From Hirudo medicinalis (Eukaryota; Annelida; Clitellata; Hirudinida; Hirudinidae): 19,027 nucleotides of DNA. The stretch's first letter is position 1. Every line of letters starts with the position of its first letter. Made by a program: the position numbers and the translations under genes. Below, in pieces: positions 1 through 9,526 of the stretch. Below the pieces are notes generated by a model, which saw nothing but the letters and a program-made list of their open reading frames with translations, ran no database searches and was not told the origin of the DNA. The DNA is taken from NCBI GenBank assembly GCA_011800805.1, contig MPNW01001114.1:44852-63878 (forward strand). The letters run 5' to 3'.

Positions 1-91
1 TCCTTAATTATTAATATCGTCATAGTAACATCGTATAATGCCGAGATCGTTTAAAATATCAGCCGTGATTGTAAGATTTTTCAAGACTAAC

Positions 92-369
92 GATGGTCCC
101 ATTGAAATTCACGGCCGGGCCGGCGCCGACCCCCCTCCTGGGTCTCGCATCTGCCGATCCCCGGACGAGAAAGGGCGTCCTCCAGGGGGCTTGCGGTTGC
201 GTCTTGGACGTGACGATCTCTTTGCAATAATTGCACTCGCACAAAAACTCCATCAGCCCGTTTCTGTAAAGATAGATGTCGTTGAATGTCTTCATTTCTG
301 GGTGTGTGAGGTGTTCCCTAGCCCTCTGCTGGGCCTGGAGACGGATCTTGACCACGTCGAACGGGGTAA
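92..369 (-). CDS. Carrier gene exon 2 (signature 1 and matrix loop)
   Basis: 278 bases: two to finish the split valine, then 92 codons. Acceptor AG at 371-370, donor GTTAGT at 91-86, phase 0. It carries PFDVVK, the conserved NGLM block and the loop LCECNYC (103-109). The last part before NFNGTI is arginine/proline/glycine-rich and lacks family similarity, so it is a lineage-specific loop. The remainder of the window (1-91) is intron. Confidence 0.82.
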
Positions 370-933
370 CTGGAATGTCGTTGCATTGTCGTCGGTTACT
401 GGCGTTTGTTAATGTAGTGAATGTGTGATGTAAGACTCGAATGCAAGTGACCGTTTAATGAGATAAGGATGAGGATGATAAATACAGTGCTTTGAATCAA
501 ACATAACAATTTTGTAAACAATTTCACGAGATTTTTTTGCAATTGATTAATTTTGTTGGCTTTGAAATACTGACTTGTAGTTAAAATAAAAAAAGTTACA
601 AAGAGTTAGCAACACAAAGCAGCACGATTAAATTTTCTTTAGCTTTATTTCTGCAGCTTCATTAATTCAATATTTAAAACTGAGTCCCAGCTTAACAATA
701 CAGGTCAACAGAGCTGAATGGAATTGTGCTCATCAAAACAGAGGCAACTAACCAAGCAAGGCAGTGACCACAGATCCAAGGAAAGAGGAAATTGTCTTTT
801 GGAAGAGTGTCAAATTTTTCTCCCCCGAAGCCAACAACTCATTGTCTGTAGTCAGAGGATTCTTGTGCATTTCATAGAGATTCCTCATTATACTCGAACG
901 AAACTGAGGTTCCCCGTCAGAGGTTTCGTCCAT
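92..933 (-). CDS. SLC25A39/40-like: SLC25A39/SLC25A40-like mitochondrial carrier, 5' part (exons 1-2)
   Basis: Two exons (933-753 and 369-92) encode the N-terminal 153 residues of a mitochondrial solute carrier. The reading is fixed by a split valine codon: exon 1 ends VTALL+G before GTTAGT, exon 2 resumes TT after an AG, giving VTALLVTPFDVVKIRLQAQ, where PFDVVK (residues 63-68) is the first carrier signature PX[DE]XX[KR] at the end of helix 1. The following NGLMEFLC (97-104) and FNGTI are typical of the SLC25A39/40 branch, which imports glutathione into mitochondria across the inner membrane. Carriers of this branch are roughly 340-360 residues, so about half is left of the window. Exon 2 ends in phase 0 before GTTAGT. 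The matrix loop has three close cysteines. The family call is firm; 39 versus 40 cannot be decided because the duplication is vertebrate. Confidence 0.85.
753..933 (-). CDS. Carrier gene exon 1 (start codon to helix 1)
   Basis: Sixty codons plus one base. The ATG at 933-931 lies in a good context (A at -3, G at +4), and the frame is closed upstream by TAA at 978-976 with no earlier ATG. The leader to about residue 45 is polar and variable; the end (FLGSVVTALL) is the first half of transmembrane helix 1. Donor GTTAGT at 752-747, phase 1. Confidence 0.8.
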
Positions 934-969
934 GGTTGTCTTTGAAGCAGACGCCTTCGGTAGCAAACA

Positions 970-2185
970 ACTTAATTAAAGTAACACAGACTGTGCGTAT
1001 GCGCCAAATCTAGAGCAAACAATGTTTATTAAACAATCCCTAAAACTTAGATTTTGTGAAAGAGTGGAGACCCAATAAGGCTAAAGAATCTAAGGTATGA
1101 GATGATGGTGGAAATACGCAAAATTTGGCAAAAACTTGTGAGATGGAGTTTTTTTTATTTCTGTAACCGAAATGACGAAAGAAGGTTGTCTTTCATACTG
1201 TTTACATGTCAGTTATCGCTAGCAAAGAACTGTTGATTATTTTTTAGCGAAGTTACTTACACTCGAAAGAAACTTTTCAAACAAACTCTAAGCACGCCAA
1301 GTTCAGATACTTTAAGCAATCCTCCTAAGGTACTTGAAAATTACATGGATTGACTCAGAAACAAATCTATATAATAGCCCTTGTCCCCTCAAACCGTCAT
1401 GAATAGCTTTTGATTTTGTTTTTAATAAAATAGGGTGGTCGGAAATAGATCTTAGTGAGTAAATCAGATAAAGTTTTATTCATTCTGAGACTCCGACTGT
1501 CGCAGAAGTAAATGATCGTGTCTGGTCTGTCGCATTAAGTCTTATCGTGATCTTAGAGCTGATAATTGTTAGGAATTCAATTTGAAGTCTATTGACCTGC
1601 CAAACTATAGACTCAACACGTCATGAGAAAGATGTTTGTTTAAATCGCTAAACTAAATCCCTAAGCAAACAAGCTCTAATCCCCGAATGTTCTCAGCTTA
1701 CAAACCCAACACAACTCAGGGGCCTTTCATAAATGTCATCTGGGTGGTTTTTTTGGCCGATCTTAGGCCTCCAAACACCCTCATAAGGTCTGGACCCACT
1801 TAAATCCAACTCTTTTTTGTTTATACCTATTCTCTAAACTAAAACATCACGTTTATGCAATACCAGCATTGAAAGCTCTAAGCAAACTAGACTCCGAACC
1901 ACAAACTCGCCCTGTCCTCTTTGCCCTATAAATTCGTTTTTAATGGATTTTTTTTTATTAACGAACACCCCTGACGGCAGCCCGATCGACCCGTCCGATT
2001 CGAGACATTGCCAAATTCAAATCTCACTGGATGTGCTTGTCTAAAGGCGTTTACAAGAGCAAACAGAACGACAACAAACAGTCTCGATAGATCTTCTAAA
2101 TAGTTCTAAATGCTTCCGTAGTTGATAAACTGTCCGACCGCTGTGCCGAGCAATTGGGAATCTTCAGGAAATGATTGATGCTCTC
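970..2185. other. AT-rich intergenic DNA
   Basis: I see no coding exon in either strand. The carrier's promoter should lie just above 933, but there is no convincing TATA box or CpG-rich block. The DNA is AT-rich with homopolymer T runs (for example near 1150 and 1748) and stops in all frames. Confidence 0.5.
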
Positions 2186-2191
2186 TTTATT
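2186..2191 (-). terminator. AATAAA poly(A) signal, zinc-finger gene
   Basis: AATAAA on the minus strand downstream of the zinc-finger stop codon; cleavage would fall around 2160-2175. Confidence 0.45.
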
Positions 2192-3045
2192 GTAATTTCA
2201 CACAAAATGGATATTTTAACACTTAATAATAATAATAACAATAATAATAATAACAATAATAATAATAATATTAATAATAATAACAATAAGAGCTGCGTTA
2301 ATCTAATTTGACAGAAACAAAATATCAAAAAGTGATTGTTCTGACCTCGACAACTTGTAAGCATGTAAAAGAAAAACAAGAATAATGATAATAATAACAA
2401 CAATAAATATCGATGCATTCGTAAAAAGATCAGCAAGAGTGAATGTGATCGTCGACTTCCGTCGGACGGGTCGAGTTCGTTCCGACCTCGGTAAATAATC
2501 GAAGGTTGGCGTCGCGAGCCGAACCCCCTCGCACGGAGAGGCGAGCGGGGGAAGGACGGCCGGAAAGATCGGTCGACGACGACCTAAAGGGATGCAGAGC
2601 CTTTGTACACATCGAAATAAGAACTCAACGAGGAGATTGCACACGCCGAACGAGAAACACGAAAATGAAACAAAAAACGACAAGAACGAGCAAACAACTT
2701 AGCTAGGGCGAGACCGCCCGTGCAGGATTCGCGGTCCGCTCCCGGCGGTGCAGACCGCTACGGACTCGGGTTCGTCGGGAAGGCTTCTAACTAAACTTAT
2801 CTAGACGGGGGAGCGCTAACGACGCGAAATGAAATATGAAAACAAAGTCGCTTTCGACTCGTCCTCCGCGGTGCGAACCTAAGGGTCGTGCGACTTTCGA
2901 GAGTGCTCTGGAAAAACCGTCGACGTGCAACTCGAGTCGACTGCAACGAGACGACCGCAAAAACGACGATGATCCGAGCAAAAGTTTCAGAAACGACCTC
3001 TGAGAGTCCGTTTCCAGGATGAAACGCGAGTCGCCGCACGGGCGA
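2186..3045 (-). other. 3' UTR of the zinc-finger gene
   Basis: From the stop codon at 3048-3046 to an AATAAA poly(A) signal at 2191-2186 (minus strand). The first 600 bases are GC-rich and resemble the coding exon in composition, then an AAT-type microsatellite follows (about 2224-2290). Open frames here in both strands show no protein similarity and are read as chance. The UTR end is inferred from the signal only. Confidence 0.5.
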
Positions 3046-4356
3046 CTACGAAGTCCCGATGTCTATACGACCCGCGTCGCCGTTCTGGAGGGTCTCGAAG
3101 GCTGCCAGAGGGTCGATGATCTGAAACTCAAAGTGGTTGGCCGTATCTTGCTGAAGCTGACAAGACGAGGCGATGTTGGCAGACGACATCTGCTGAGTGA
3201 CTTCGATGTTGGCTCCCTCCGCGAGGACGCCTTGTCCGAAAGCTCCCGACGAATTCGGATTGACTGGAAACTCGTCGTGGACCGCCTTGTGCCTTTCGAG
3301 CTCGCTCGGATACCGGAACCTCCGACCGCAAGTGTGGCAACAGTGTCTCAGTGCAGCCTGCTTCTCTTCCTCCGTCTGGAGGCTGTGCTTGTTGCGGACG
3401 TGATTGTGCAGGGAACTGTGGTGAGCGAATCGGGCGTCGCACTGCCGGCAAGCGTGGGGACGCCTCCCGAAGTGGCCGTTCAGGTGCTCGTAGAGCCCGT
3501 TGCGGATCTTGAACATGCTGTTGCAGAGACGACACATGTAGCGATAAAGTCCATGGGGAGTCCGGACGTAGATCTCTTCGTAGCAGCGGCCACTGAATGC
3601 GTAACTGTTTATGCCGCCCCGAGCCTTGTAGGGTCGTCTCTTGCTCTTCATGTTGTCATCTAGGCCGAAGCTGGACAGGTCGACCCCTGTCGACATCTTC
3701 AGCAGATTGTCTCCGGCACTTCCTCTGACGTCCGTCACCATAGAATCCTCCAGAGCAAAGTCGGGCAGCTCTTGCTTGATGGTTTGAAGGAGCTCTCCCT
3801 CGGGGGCCCCGTTCATCTCGGCGTTGCTGCCGTTTTCGCTGTTCTCGTTGTAAGAAATTCTTCTGCGGTGCCTCGTGTTCGGCCTGTTCGCCGGTGTCTT
3901 TCTGGAGGCAGAGCCGCTCGGCGCAGGCAACGTGAACTGACTAGCTGAAATGGTTGTGTTGTTGGTGAGTGAATTACCCTTTTCGCTGCCTGGAGTGAAG
4001 TTCTGATTGATATGGAAATCCGCGAGGTTAGCATTCTGATCGGCATCGACAGAGTCGCTTCTGTCTGTCTCGTCGAGCCACATGTGAGAATTGTTCCTAG
4101 ACTGACTGCTATCGTGCTGGTCGCTCTCCGACGACGACGAATTCTTCTGGGGGGAAGCGTCTTCTGACGCCTTCGAGCCAACGAGTTCGGTGATTTGGAA
4201 AACAAAGAAAGTATTGCGATCGGAGACAATGCACAGCGTTCCTTCGACTCTGAACTTCTCCACATAAAACGTCTCGTCTCGGCAGACCTCGGTGACGGCT
4301 GCAATCAGGCGCTTCCGCAGAGCCTCCTGAATTCCAGCACTGACGAACTCTTTCAT
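3046..4356 (-). CDS. C2H2 zinc-finger protein, three fingers, 436 aa, single coding exon
   Basis: Probable nuclear DNA-binding protein. Order: an N-terminal folded-looking region (1-58, mixed helix and strand pattern ending FFVFQITELVG); a serine/asparagine/acid-rich disordered stretch (60-145); a basic cluster RHRRR (162-166); TIKQELPD (192-199), whose IKQE fits a SUMO-attachment consensus; a second basic patch KSKRRPYKAR (237-246); then fingers 1 (C275, C278, H291, H295), 2 (C303, C306, H319, H324) and 3 (C340, C343, H356, H360). All zinc ligands are present. The finger 1-2 linker is the short FGRRP, not TGEKP, and fingers 2 and 3 are separated by a 15-residue charged spacer, so this is not a standard tandem array. 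The start is the first ATG after an in-frame TAG upstream. I recognise the domain but not the orthologue. Confidence 0.85.
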   Translation of the reverse strand: MKEFVSAGIQEALRKRLIAAVTEVCRDETFYVEKFRVEGTLCIVSDRNTFFVFQITELVGSKASEDASPQKNSSSSESDQHDSSQSRNNSHMWLDETDRSDSVDADQNANLADFHINQNFTPGSEKGNSLTNNTTISASQFTLPAPSGSASRKTPANRPNTRHRRRISYNENSENGSNAEMNGAPEGELLQTIKQELPDFALEDSMVTDVRGSAGDNLLKMSTGVDLSSFGLDDNMKSKRRPYKARGGINSYAFSGRCYEEIYVRTPHGLYRYMCRLCNSMFKIRNGLYEHLNGHFGRRPHACRQCDARFAHHSSLHNHVRNKHSLQTEEEKQAALRHCCHTCGRRFRYPSELERHKAVHDEFPVNPNSSGAFGQGVLAEGANIEVTQQMSSANIASSCQLQQDTANHFEFQIIDPLAAFETLQNGDAGRIDIGTS

Positions 4357-5491
4357 GACTGGTGACGAATGTTTAAGATTTCGTGAATGGCAACCATCGA
4401 GCTAGCATTGATCAGTTTAAATTTTGATCGCACATCTATAAAGCCTAATGCCACAGAGTCGTTAGAAATTAAATTCTTGCCTGATTGCACAATGATATTC
4501 CAGCCTAATAATGCCCTTTATTGGCTTTTAAATGAAAAAACTGGTAAAATAAACAAAACATTGACGTTACTATTTTAGATACCGGAAACCGTAATTTTTT
4601 TCTAAGAAACAACAATAAACAGATTATCAATTTTATTTTATTTTCAAGCAAAATTTGTTTCTAAATATCTGTTTACATCTTTGTGATTTAATTATATAAC
4701 AAACTTATACGATCAAAAGCAAACATTTTTCAAATTCATTTAGATTATATAATTGTTAAATATTACACAATTTTATTTAAATTTAATAAAATACTTTTAA
4801 GTAGTAGGTAATTAAATTATATAGGTAATGTACTTTAAGGTATATGGGAGCTGATAATCATTGCATTCACCAAATTTATCGACTAGAATCTCGAGATGGT
4901 AAGGCAGGCGAGATTTTGTTGTTTTTAGTTGGACATATTTGTTAAGTGCTTGTTTATTCATTAAATAAATTTTCGGGGATTTTTTTTCGCTTGAATTCTT
5001 ATTTAAGGCGTCTTTATGTTTAGTTCCGTGAGCTGTTGTTAATGGTACCTTTTTTGTTTTCAGACTCCTTTTTCTGACGACCAAATCAATGGTAAATTAA
5101 TTTATTTTTGTTTACTATCGTAATTTAGTTGAATTTTTGACGTTTTGTTCCATAAGAAAAAATGTGTGAAATGCCTGACCATGTATTAGAGAACTCTTAC
5201 CTGTAAAGTTCTAAGTTCATGATTTTAAGCGAATTTTTGTTTTAAAACATAAAATTTTTATTGTAAGAGGCTTTTAATCTTCAAATCTTATATCAAAGCA
5301 AATGTTTTAAGCCATTTATATATTTTTCCAAAAAATTTCCAACTAATTTCTAGAAATTGAAATAAATCAAGCTATAATAATAATAATAATAATAATAAAA
5401 GTTAATTTATAATGCGTCATTTACATAGCGTCAGAGGCACCTAAAAAAAGGCGCCTTATTAAAAATCAAGTTAAACAATTTTTGGCAACAG
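4357..5491. other. AT-rich interval between divergent genes
   Basis: It separates the start of the minus-strand zinc-finger gene from the first visible exon of the plus-strand myosin light chain gene, so it should hold the zinc-finger promoter and perhaps the light chain's promoter and first short exon (about 10 residues, phase 1 donor). I could not identify that exon. A lysine-rich minus-strand open frame at 4812-5084 has no ATG at its head. A short AAT repeat lies at 5377-5399. Confidence 0.45.
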
Positions 5492-5632
5492 AATTCCAGG
5501 AGACTTTCTCCCTTTTCGACAACAAAGGGGACGGCAAGATCTCCTACCTCCAGCTCGGGGAAGTGCTGAGGGCCATGGGTCAGAACCCCACAGATGCTGA
5601 GGTTAAGAAGTGCAGCTTCAACAAGGAACCAG
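5492..5632 (+). CDS. Essential light chain exon 2 (EF-hand 1)
   Basis: Acceptor ttggcaacag before AATTCC; begins mid-codon (phase 1, giving E), and ends CCA+G before GTGGGG. It encodes EF-hand 1 and the linker to KKCSFNKEP. Confidence 0.85.
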
Positions 5633-7633
5633 GTGGGGATATTTCAATCGGTTGTCAGTTGAAATTATGAGAACCAATCAGAAGTAGTGTCAGTTTATTA
5701 AATGATATTATTATAAATAATAATAATAATAATATTATTATTAACAATTAGTTGAATGCTCAGTGTAAGAATTGAATGTAGCATCAAAATTATGGACTAC
5801 AACTTTAGAAGGAGTTGGTTCAGTTAAATGTAATTGTAATGATGATGATGATGATGATGATGATGACGACGACGATGATGATGATGGTGGTGGTGGTGAT
5901 GATTGTATTATTATTATTAATAATGATGATTACTGATAAATACAGTGGTAGTAGTTAATTTTAAGTTATTCTCAAGTTATCATGACTAAGACTTTCAATG
6001 AGCATGCTTGAGTTCGTCAGGCACTTGTGAATGTAGATTTGGTTGTGAGCAGTCGTCTGGCATGATTAGTATGCATGGCTGACTGTGGTATGATAATGTA
6101 GTGATGGTAATAGTGGCGATGATGGTGACATGGTAAATGGTGACATTTTGTCTCTGATGACACAAGTTATGTGTACAGCTGACTGTGGTATGATAATGTA
6201 GTGATGCTGCTGCTGCTGATGATGATGATGATGGTGACATTATGCCTCTGTTGATAAAAATTATGTGTACAGATGGAATGTTACTGATAACGTAGCGACG
6301 ATGACAATGTATTGACAGTGATGAATGATGCAAGATTGACAAGGATATGATAATGATTGCCAGAGAGCAGGATCACCTTCGAGACCTTCCTGCCCATCCT
6401 CTTGACCATCAGCAAGAACAAGGAGACTCCCCGTGTCGACGACTTCATCGAGGGGTTCCGGGTCTTCGACAAGGACCAGAACGGCACCATCCACTCTGCC
6501 GAATTGCGTCACCTCCTGACCAACCTCGGTACGTTCGAGCGGGAGCCTTTTGGCTTGAATGGGGTGATTTGATTGGCTATTGAAGGCGGCATGAGACATT
6601 CTGGGGAGGGGAGGGGAGGAGGGTGGTTTGAAATATGTATTTGAGAAGGAAGCATGTTGTCATTATCAGTCTCTGGTAAGGATCAGTTCCTAGTGGTGTC
6701 AATAAAAAATGGATTATCTTGCATTTAGGAAAGATTGTTTTTCCTTGTTTTGTTATCATGATTATGATTATTGTCGTCGTTATTATTATTATAATTATCA
6801 CCCTGGAACGGTTCTGTTCGGGCTAAAGTGTCGGACGTCTCTCGTGGTGCGATGTGTTCTCGTTTCGATGTTTCTCTCTCATGAGATTGAATTGGGATTG
6901 TAATTTCTAATTCAAAATGTCAAAGGTGAGAAGTTGACGGACGAAGAGGTCAACGAGCTGCTCCAAGGTCACGAGGATGCTCAGGGCAACGTCAATTACG
7001 AAGGTCGGCTTTTCTGCTTTCTCGCTCGCGATAACATAATGACAGTAATGGTAACATTATTAACAACAAATACATTAACAATGACAATATTATTATTATT
7101 ATTAAGAATGACAATGTTATTATAATAGACAGTTAGATTGGTACAGCTATTATTATGGATAGATAATCTTTATAATCATGATTATCATATCACCATGATT
7201 ATTATGTTGTTATCGATAAAGAGCCAAGCAGTCTGATGTGTCTATAAATAGCAAGCTGCTGCAGTATTTCCAAAATTGTTTACAATCTTCTCGCAGTTCT
7301 GCACGACGAATGTCGTCGACTTTCGACGACTGCAACCCGACGTCCCCCTCTGTTTACTTTAAAATATCGTTAACATGCCCGACCTTGCCGGGGTTTGAAC
7401 TGGCAGACGAAGGGCAAACATTCCGTCTTGTCATATCACAAGGCTTATGCAGGGTGCAGGTTGGCTTAGAGGGTTCCTGCGTGCGACGGTGGCGGCTAGC
7501 ACCTCTGCGTCGCATGGCTCTAATGTAGATGACCCGAAATTCCGATTATTTTATTCGAACGTATTGCTATGTTATCGCTGAATTGTCGTTCGTTGTCGTT
7601 TCAGAGTTCATCAAGAGCGTCATTTTCGGGTGA
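5492..7633 (+). CDS. Mlc-c: Non-muscle myosin essential light chain (Mlc-c / MYL6 type), 5' end missing
   Basis: Four exons (5492-5632, 6364-6528, 6926-7003, 7605-7633) join with matching phase 1 junctions and end at TGA, giving about 137 of the usual 147-150 residues. The protein binds the IQ motif of the myosin heavy-chain lever arm. The similarity is closest to insect Mlc-c and vertebrate MYL6: [71 protein letters not shown] and the C-terminus [10 protein letters not shown]. The first EF-hand loop has Q instead of E at position 12 and K at 3, so it is unlikely to bind calcium; the third ([12 protein letters not shown]) has all ligand positions. The upstream exon with the initiator Met (normally M...EDQLA) is not identified; a TTG at 5482 is in frame, but the AG before 5492 is a good acceptor. 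Confidence 0.9.
5841..5903 (+). repeat. GAT/GAC/GGT microsatellite in light chain intron
   Basis: Runs of GAT interrupted by GAC, then GGT triplets, in the intron between the first two visible light chain exons. AAT/ATT runs precede it (5716-5742). Confidence 0.85.
6078..6271 (+). repeat. Tandem duplication with a unit of about 100 bp
   Basis: The 29-base block starting gctgactgtggtatgataat begins at 6078 and again at 6178, exactly 100 bases apart. Both copies end in ttatgtgtacag (to 6178 and 6272), so the second is about 94 bases. A degraded third copy may start at 6272. Confidence 0.75.
6364..6528 (+). CDS. Essential light chain exon 3 (EF-hands 2-3)
   Basis: Acceptor AG at 6362-6363; G+AG makes the glutamate of [11 protein letters not shown]. 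It ends CTC+G before GTACGT. It carries degenerate hand 2 and the canonical-looking hand 3 loop. Confidence 0.88.
6926..7003 (+). CDS. Essential light chain exon 4
   Basis: Acceptor AG at 6924-6925; G+GT restores the glycine of [14 protein letters not shown]. It ends NVNYE+G before GTCGGC, a weak but phase-consistent donor. The fourth hand loop ([12 protein letters not shown]) starts with H, so it is non-canonical, as in the family. Confidence 0.88.
7380..7460 (-). repeat. tRNA-like B-box remnant (possible SINE)
   Basis: On the minus strand GCCAGTTCAAACCCCGGC resembles a TpsiC arm with a pol III B box. The matching A box and acceptor stem are not clear, so this is at best a decayed tRNA-derived short interspersed element in the last light chain intron. 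Confidence 0.3.
7605..7633 (+). CDS. Essential light chain last exon ([10 protein letters not shown], stop)
   Basis: A 29-base terminal coding piece after a strong acceptor (cgttgtcgtttcag). It encodes FIKSVIFG then TGA, the expected length and pattern of the family C-terminus (EEFVR..MSG). Confidence 0.85.
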
Positions 7634-7829
7634 TCCAGAACTCCACCTGCCTTCGGAACCTTTCGAAATGATTCCATCTGCACTGTCGCCATTTCGTCGG
7701 CCGGCCGTCCAGCTTAGAATAGTTAATAATTTTCCACGCAATATATTCCAAAGTGTTTAGCATCCCTTCATACAATCAAAATAGCATAAGGCAGCGTATA
7801 ACATCATATTGATGAACATAAAGATTGGA

Positions 7830-7835
7830 AATAAA
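7830..7835 (+). terminator. AATAAA poly(A) signal, light chain gene
   Basis: First AATAAA after the light chain stop codon, about 200 bases downstream, defining a probable short 3' UTR (7634 to about 7855). Confidence 0.5.
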
Positions 7836-7887
7836 AATGATTATTATTCACGTCGGTCGTCAGGTCGTGCCCTTTCTCATTACTCTG

Positions 7888-7900
7888 AGGTCAAAGGTAA
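7888..7900 (+). promoter_or_regulatory. DR1-like nuclear receptor site
   Basis: AGGTCA A AGGTAA, a direct repeat spaced by one base with one mismatch, the type bound by RXR/HNF4-class receptors. It lies just past the light chain poly(A) signal. A 13-base match occurs by chance at a modest rate. Confidence 0.2.
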
Positions 7901-8254
7901 CATTTTCCTTTCCATGGTTTGTGCTCGCTTTTGCTTTGCTTTGACGATGGCTGCCAAGGTCGATCTGCTTTCTTGTGTCTGTCGATTTTCAAAGAATCAA
8001 GTCATTGGCTCGAACATTGGTTGTCGTTACCCTGCGCGGTGCATTTGGTGGTTTAAGTCGCCTCTTGGCTGACCAAAATTTGTGGTCTTGATACCTAAGA
8101 TAGTCTTGATCTGAAAGTGCTACTCAGGAAAACGATATTGGACGATCATTTCATTTGGTATGTGCTCGGGAGGTTTTGGCTTATTTCCTTATCCAAATTA
8201 TGTTATTGTTCAATTGCTGTCGATTTGAATAAATCATACGAGGGCTTATTCACG

Positions 8255-8320
8255 AGACTTTAGCTCGGGTTCGATAACCATAGAAGGCGATACTGCCAGC
8301 TGAGCTGAGAGCGCATTGTG
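8255..8320 (-). repeat. Shortened tRNA-like sequence (possible SINE head)
   Basis: The minus strand has A-box-like AGCTCAGCTGGCAG followed by B-box-like TTATCGAACCC, flanked by pairing GAGCT/AGCTA bits. The spacing is about 14 bases shorter than in a real tRNA, so it is not a functional tRNA gene. Confidence 0.35.
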
Positions 8321-8887
8321 TGAGTCACCGTTGTTGTTGTTGTTGTGGAGCGCCTAACTAACTCGCCTGAAAATGTAAATCGTTCGACAGTGGAATGCGG
8401 TAGTGGTACGTCGATCTGTGTGAATTAGCAATTTTCAATTTGTTTAAATTCCATGGTAAATGCGCGTAAAACGCATATCAAATCATGGTAATGGACTGCA
8501 TACTAATAGTAGCATAGCAGCTGTAAGGCCTTTCCCAGTTCTGCCTAGTTCGTCCGATGTGTGACGCGAATCTCCCGCGATTTCTATAGCCCCTCCATGT
8601 CAGAAATGTCAAACCCGATATCGTCTATTAACGAATTGGACACTAATTCACATGGTACGCTTTAGATATCCAGCTTGGGCAACCTTTTGTCTAAATCTCC
8701 TTACTTATCCTTGGATCCAAACGACCTACAGCTTGAAGCTTTGGATGGTTATATCATTGGATATTATTATATTGGATTCCACACATTTTGCATCTAAATG
8801 CAATGGGCTGATCAACTGGATGACAGCTTAATAACGACAAGAAGCTAATGGTAGTGGTACGATTATAATGTAAGCAATGCGAGTCAC

Positions 8888-8890
<3 letters not shown>

Positions 8891-8922
<32 letters not shown>
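8891..8922 (+). repeat. (TC)16 microsatellite
   Basis: Sixteen perfect TC dinucleotides followed by a run of G. Confidence 0.95.
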
Positions 8923-8923
<1 letters not shown>

Positions 8924-9083
8924 AGTTGGGGGGGCTTGGCTAATAAAAACATCAGCATGAATTTCTGTTTTCCTAGTCAGGTGATTGATTAATTTTCGCA
9001 TCCATTAGTTCGTCTATTAGGCGTTTGCACTCGGGTGTACGTTGGCATCAAGCCGAGTGCCGTGCTGACCGATAGACAATTTC

Positions 9084-9216
9084 AACATCATCATCGTCGT
9101 CATCGTCATCATCATCATCATCATCATCATCGTCATCATAGACGTCATCGTCATCACAATCATCATCACATCATCGTCATCATCGTCGTCGTCATCATCA
9201 TCAACGACGATGATGA
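9084..9216 (+). repeat. TCA/TCG microsatellite
   Basis: Interrupted TCA and TCG triplets upstream of the TRPC gene; the last 15 bases turn into the complementary GAT form, so the end can fold back. Confidence 0.85.
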
Positions 9217-9526
9217 AAACGACATTTCTATTGATAGATTTTAGTGATCATTTCATTGCATTATAAATATTATTAATTAACAGGAGAACAATGAAAACAA
9301 TAATATAAATATTGTGAAACAATGTTATTAACGATCATCTGAGCCCCTCCTTGTGACGCCTTGTGTTGTCAAAACAAGAGCAGACGATGGCTGCCGGATA
9401 TTTTCGCTCGATTCTCAAAATAGACTCCAAATACAATTTTAAGCTTTAAAAAGCCACAAAGATATCTAAAAGTTAATTTCCATTAACAATTATTATTCAG
9501 TTCAATTAACAAAAATAGTTTCCAAA

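Larger units (their letters stand above)
7856..9526. other. Intergenic DNA between light chain and TRPC genes
   Basis: No coding exon recognised. It holds the tRNA-like remnant, a TC microsatellite, a TCA/TCG microsatellite and an AT-rich stretch just before the TRPC start codon, where the TRPC promoter or 5' UTR should be; no TATA box is evident. Confidence 0.5.

Noticed and set aside
2164..3039. Several minus- and plus-strand frames in the zinc-finger 3' UTR
   Set aside because: One is mostly leucine from an AAT repeat; the rest are arginine-rich, overlap each other in different frames and show no similarity.
3019..3663. Plus-strand 214-codon open frame
   Set aside because: It is antisense to the zinc-finger coding exon, has no domain of its own, and exists because the GC-rich exon has few stops.
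4812..5084. Minus-strand lysine-rich open frame of 90 codons
   Set aside because: It begins with TTG, not ATG; no convincing acceptor or donor bounds it, and it matches no family I know. A coding exon here cannot be excluded but is not supported.
5482..5491. TTG at 5482 as start of the light chain
   Set aside because: Animal genes start with ATG, the AG at 5490-5491 is a fair acceptor, and the family has about ten more residues at the N-terminus.
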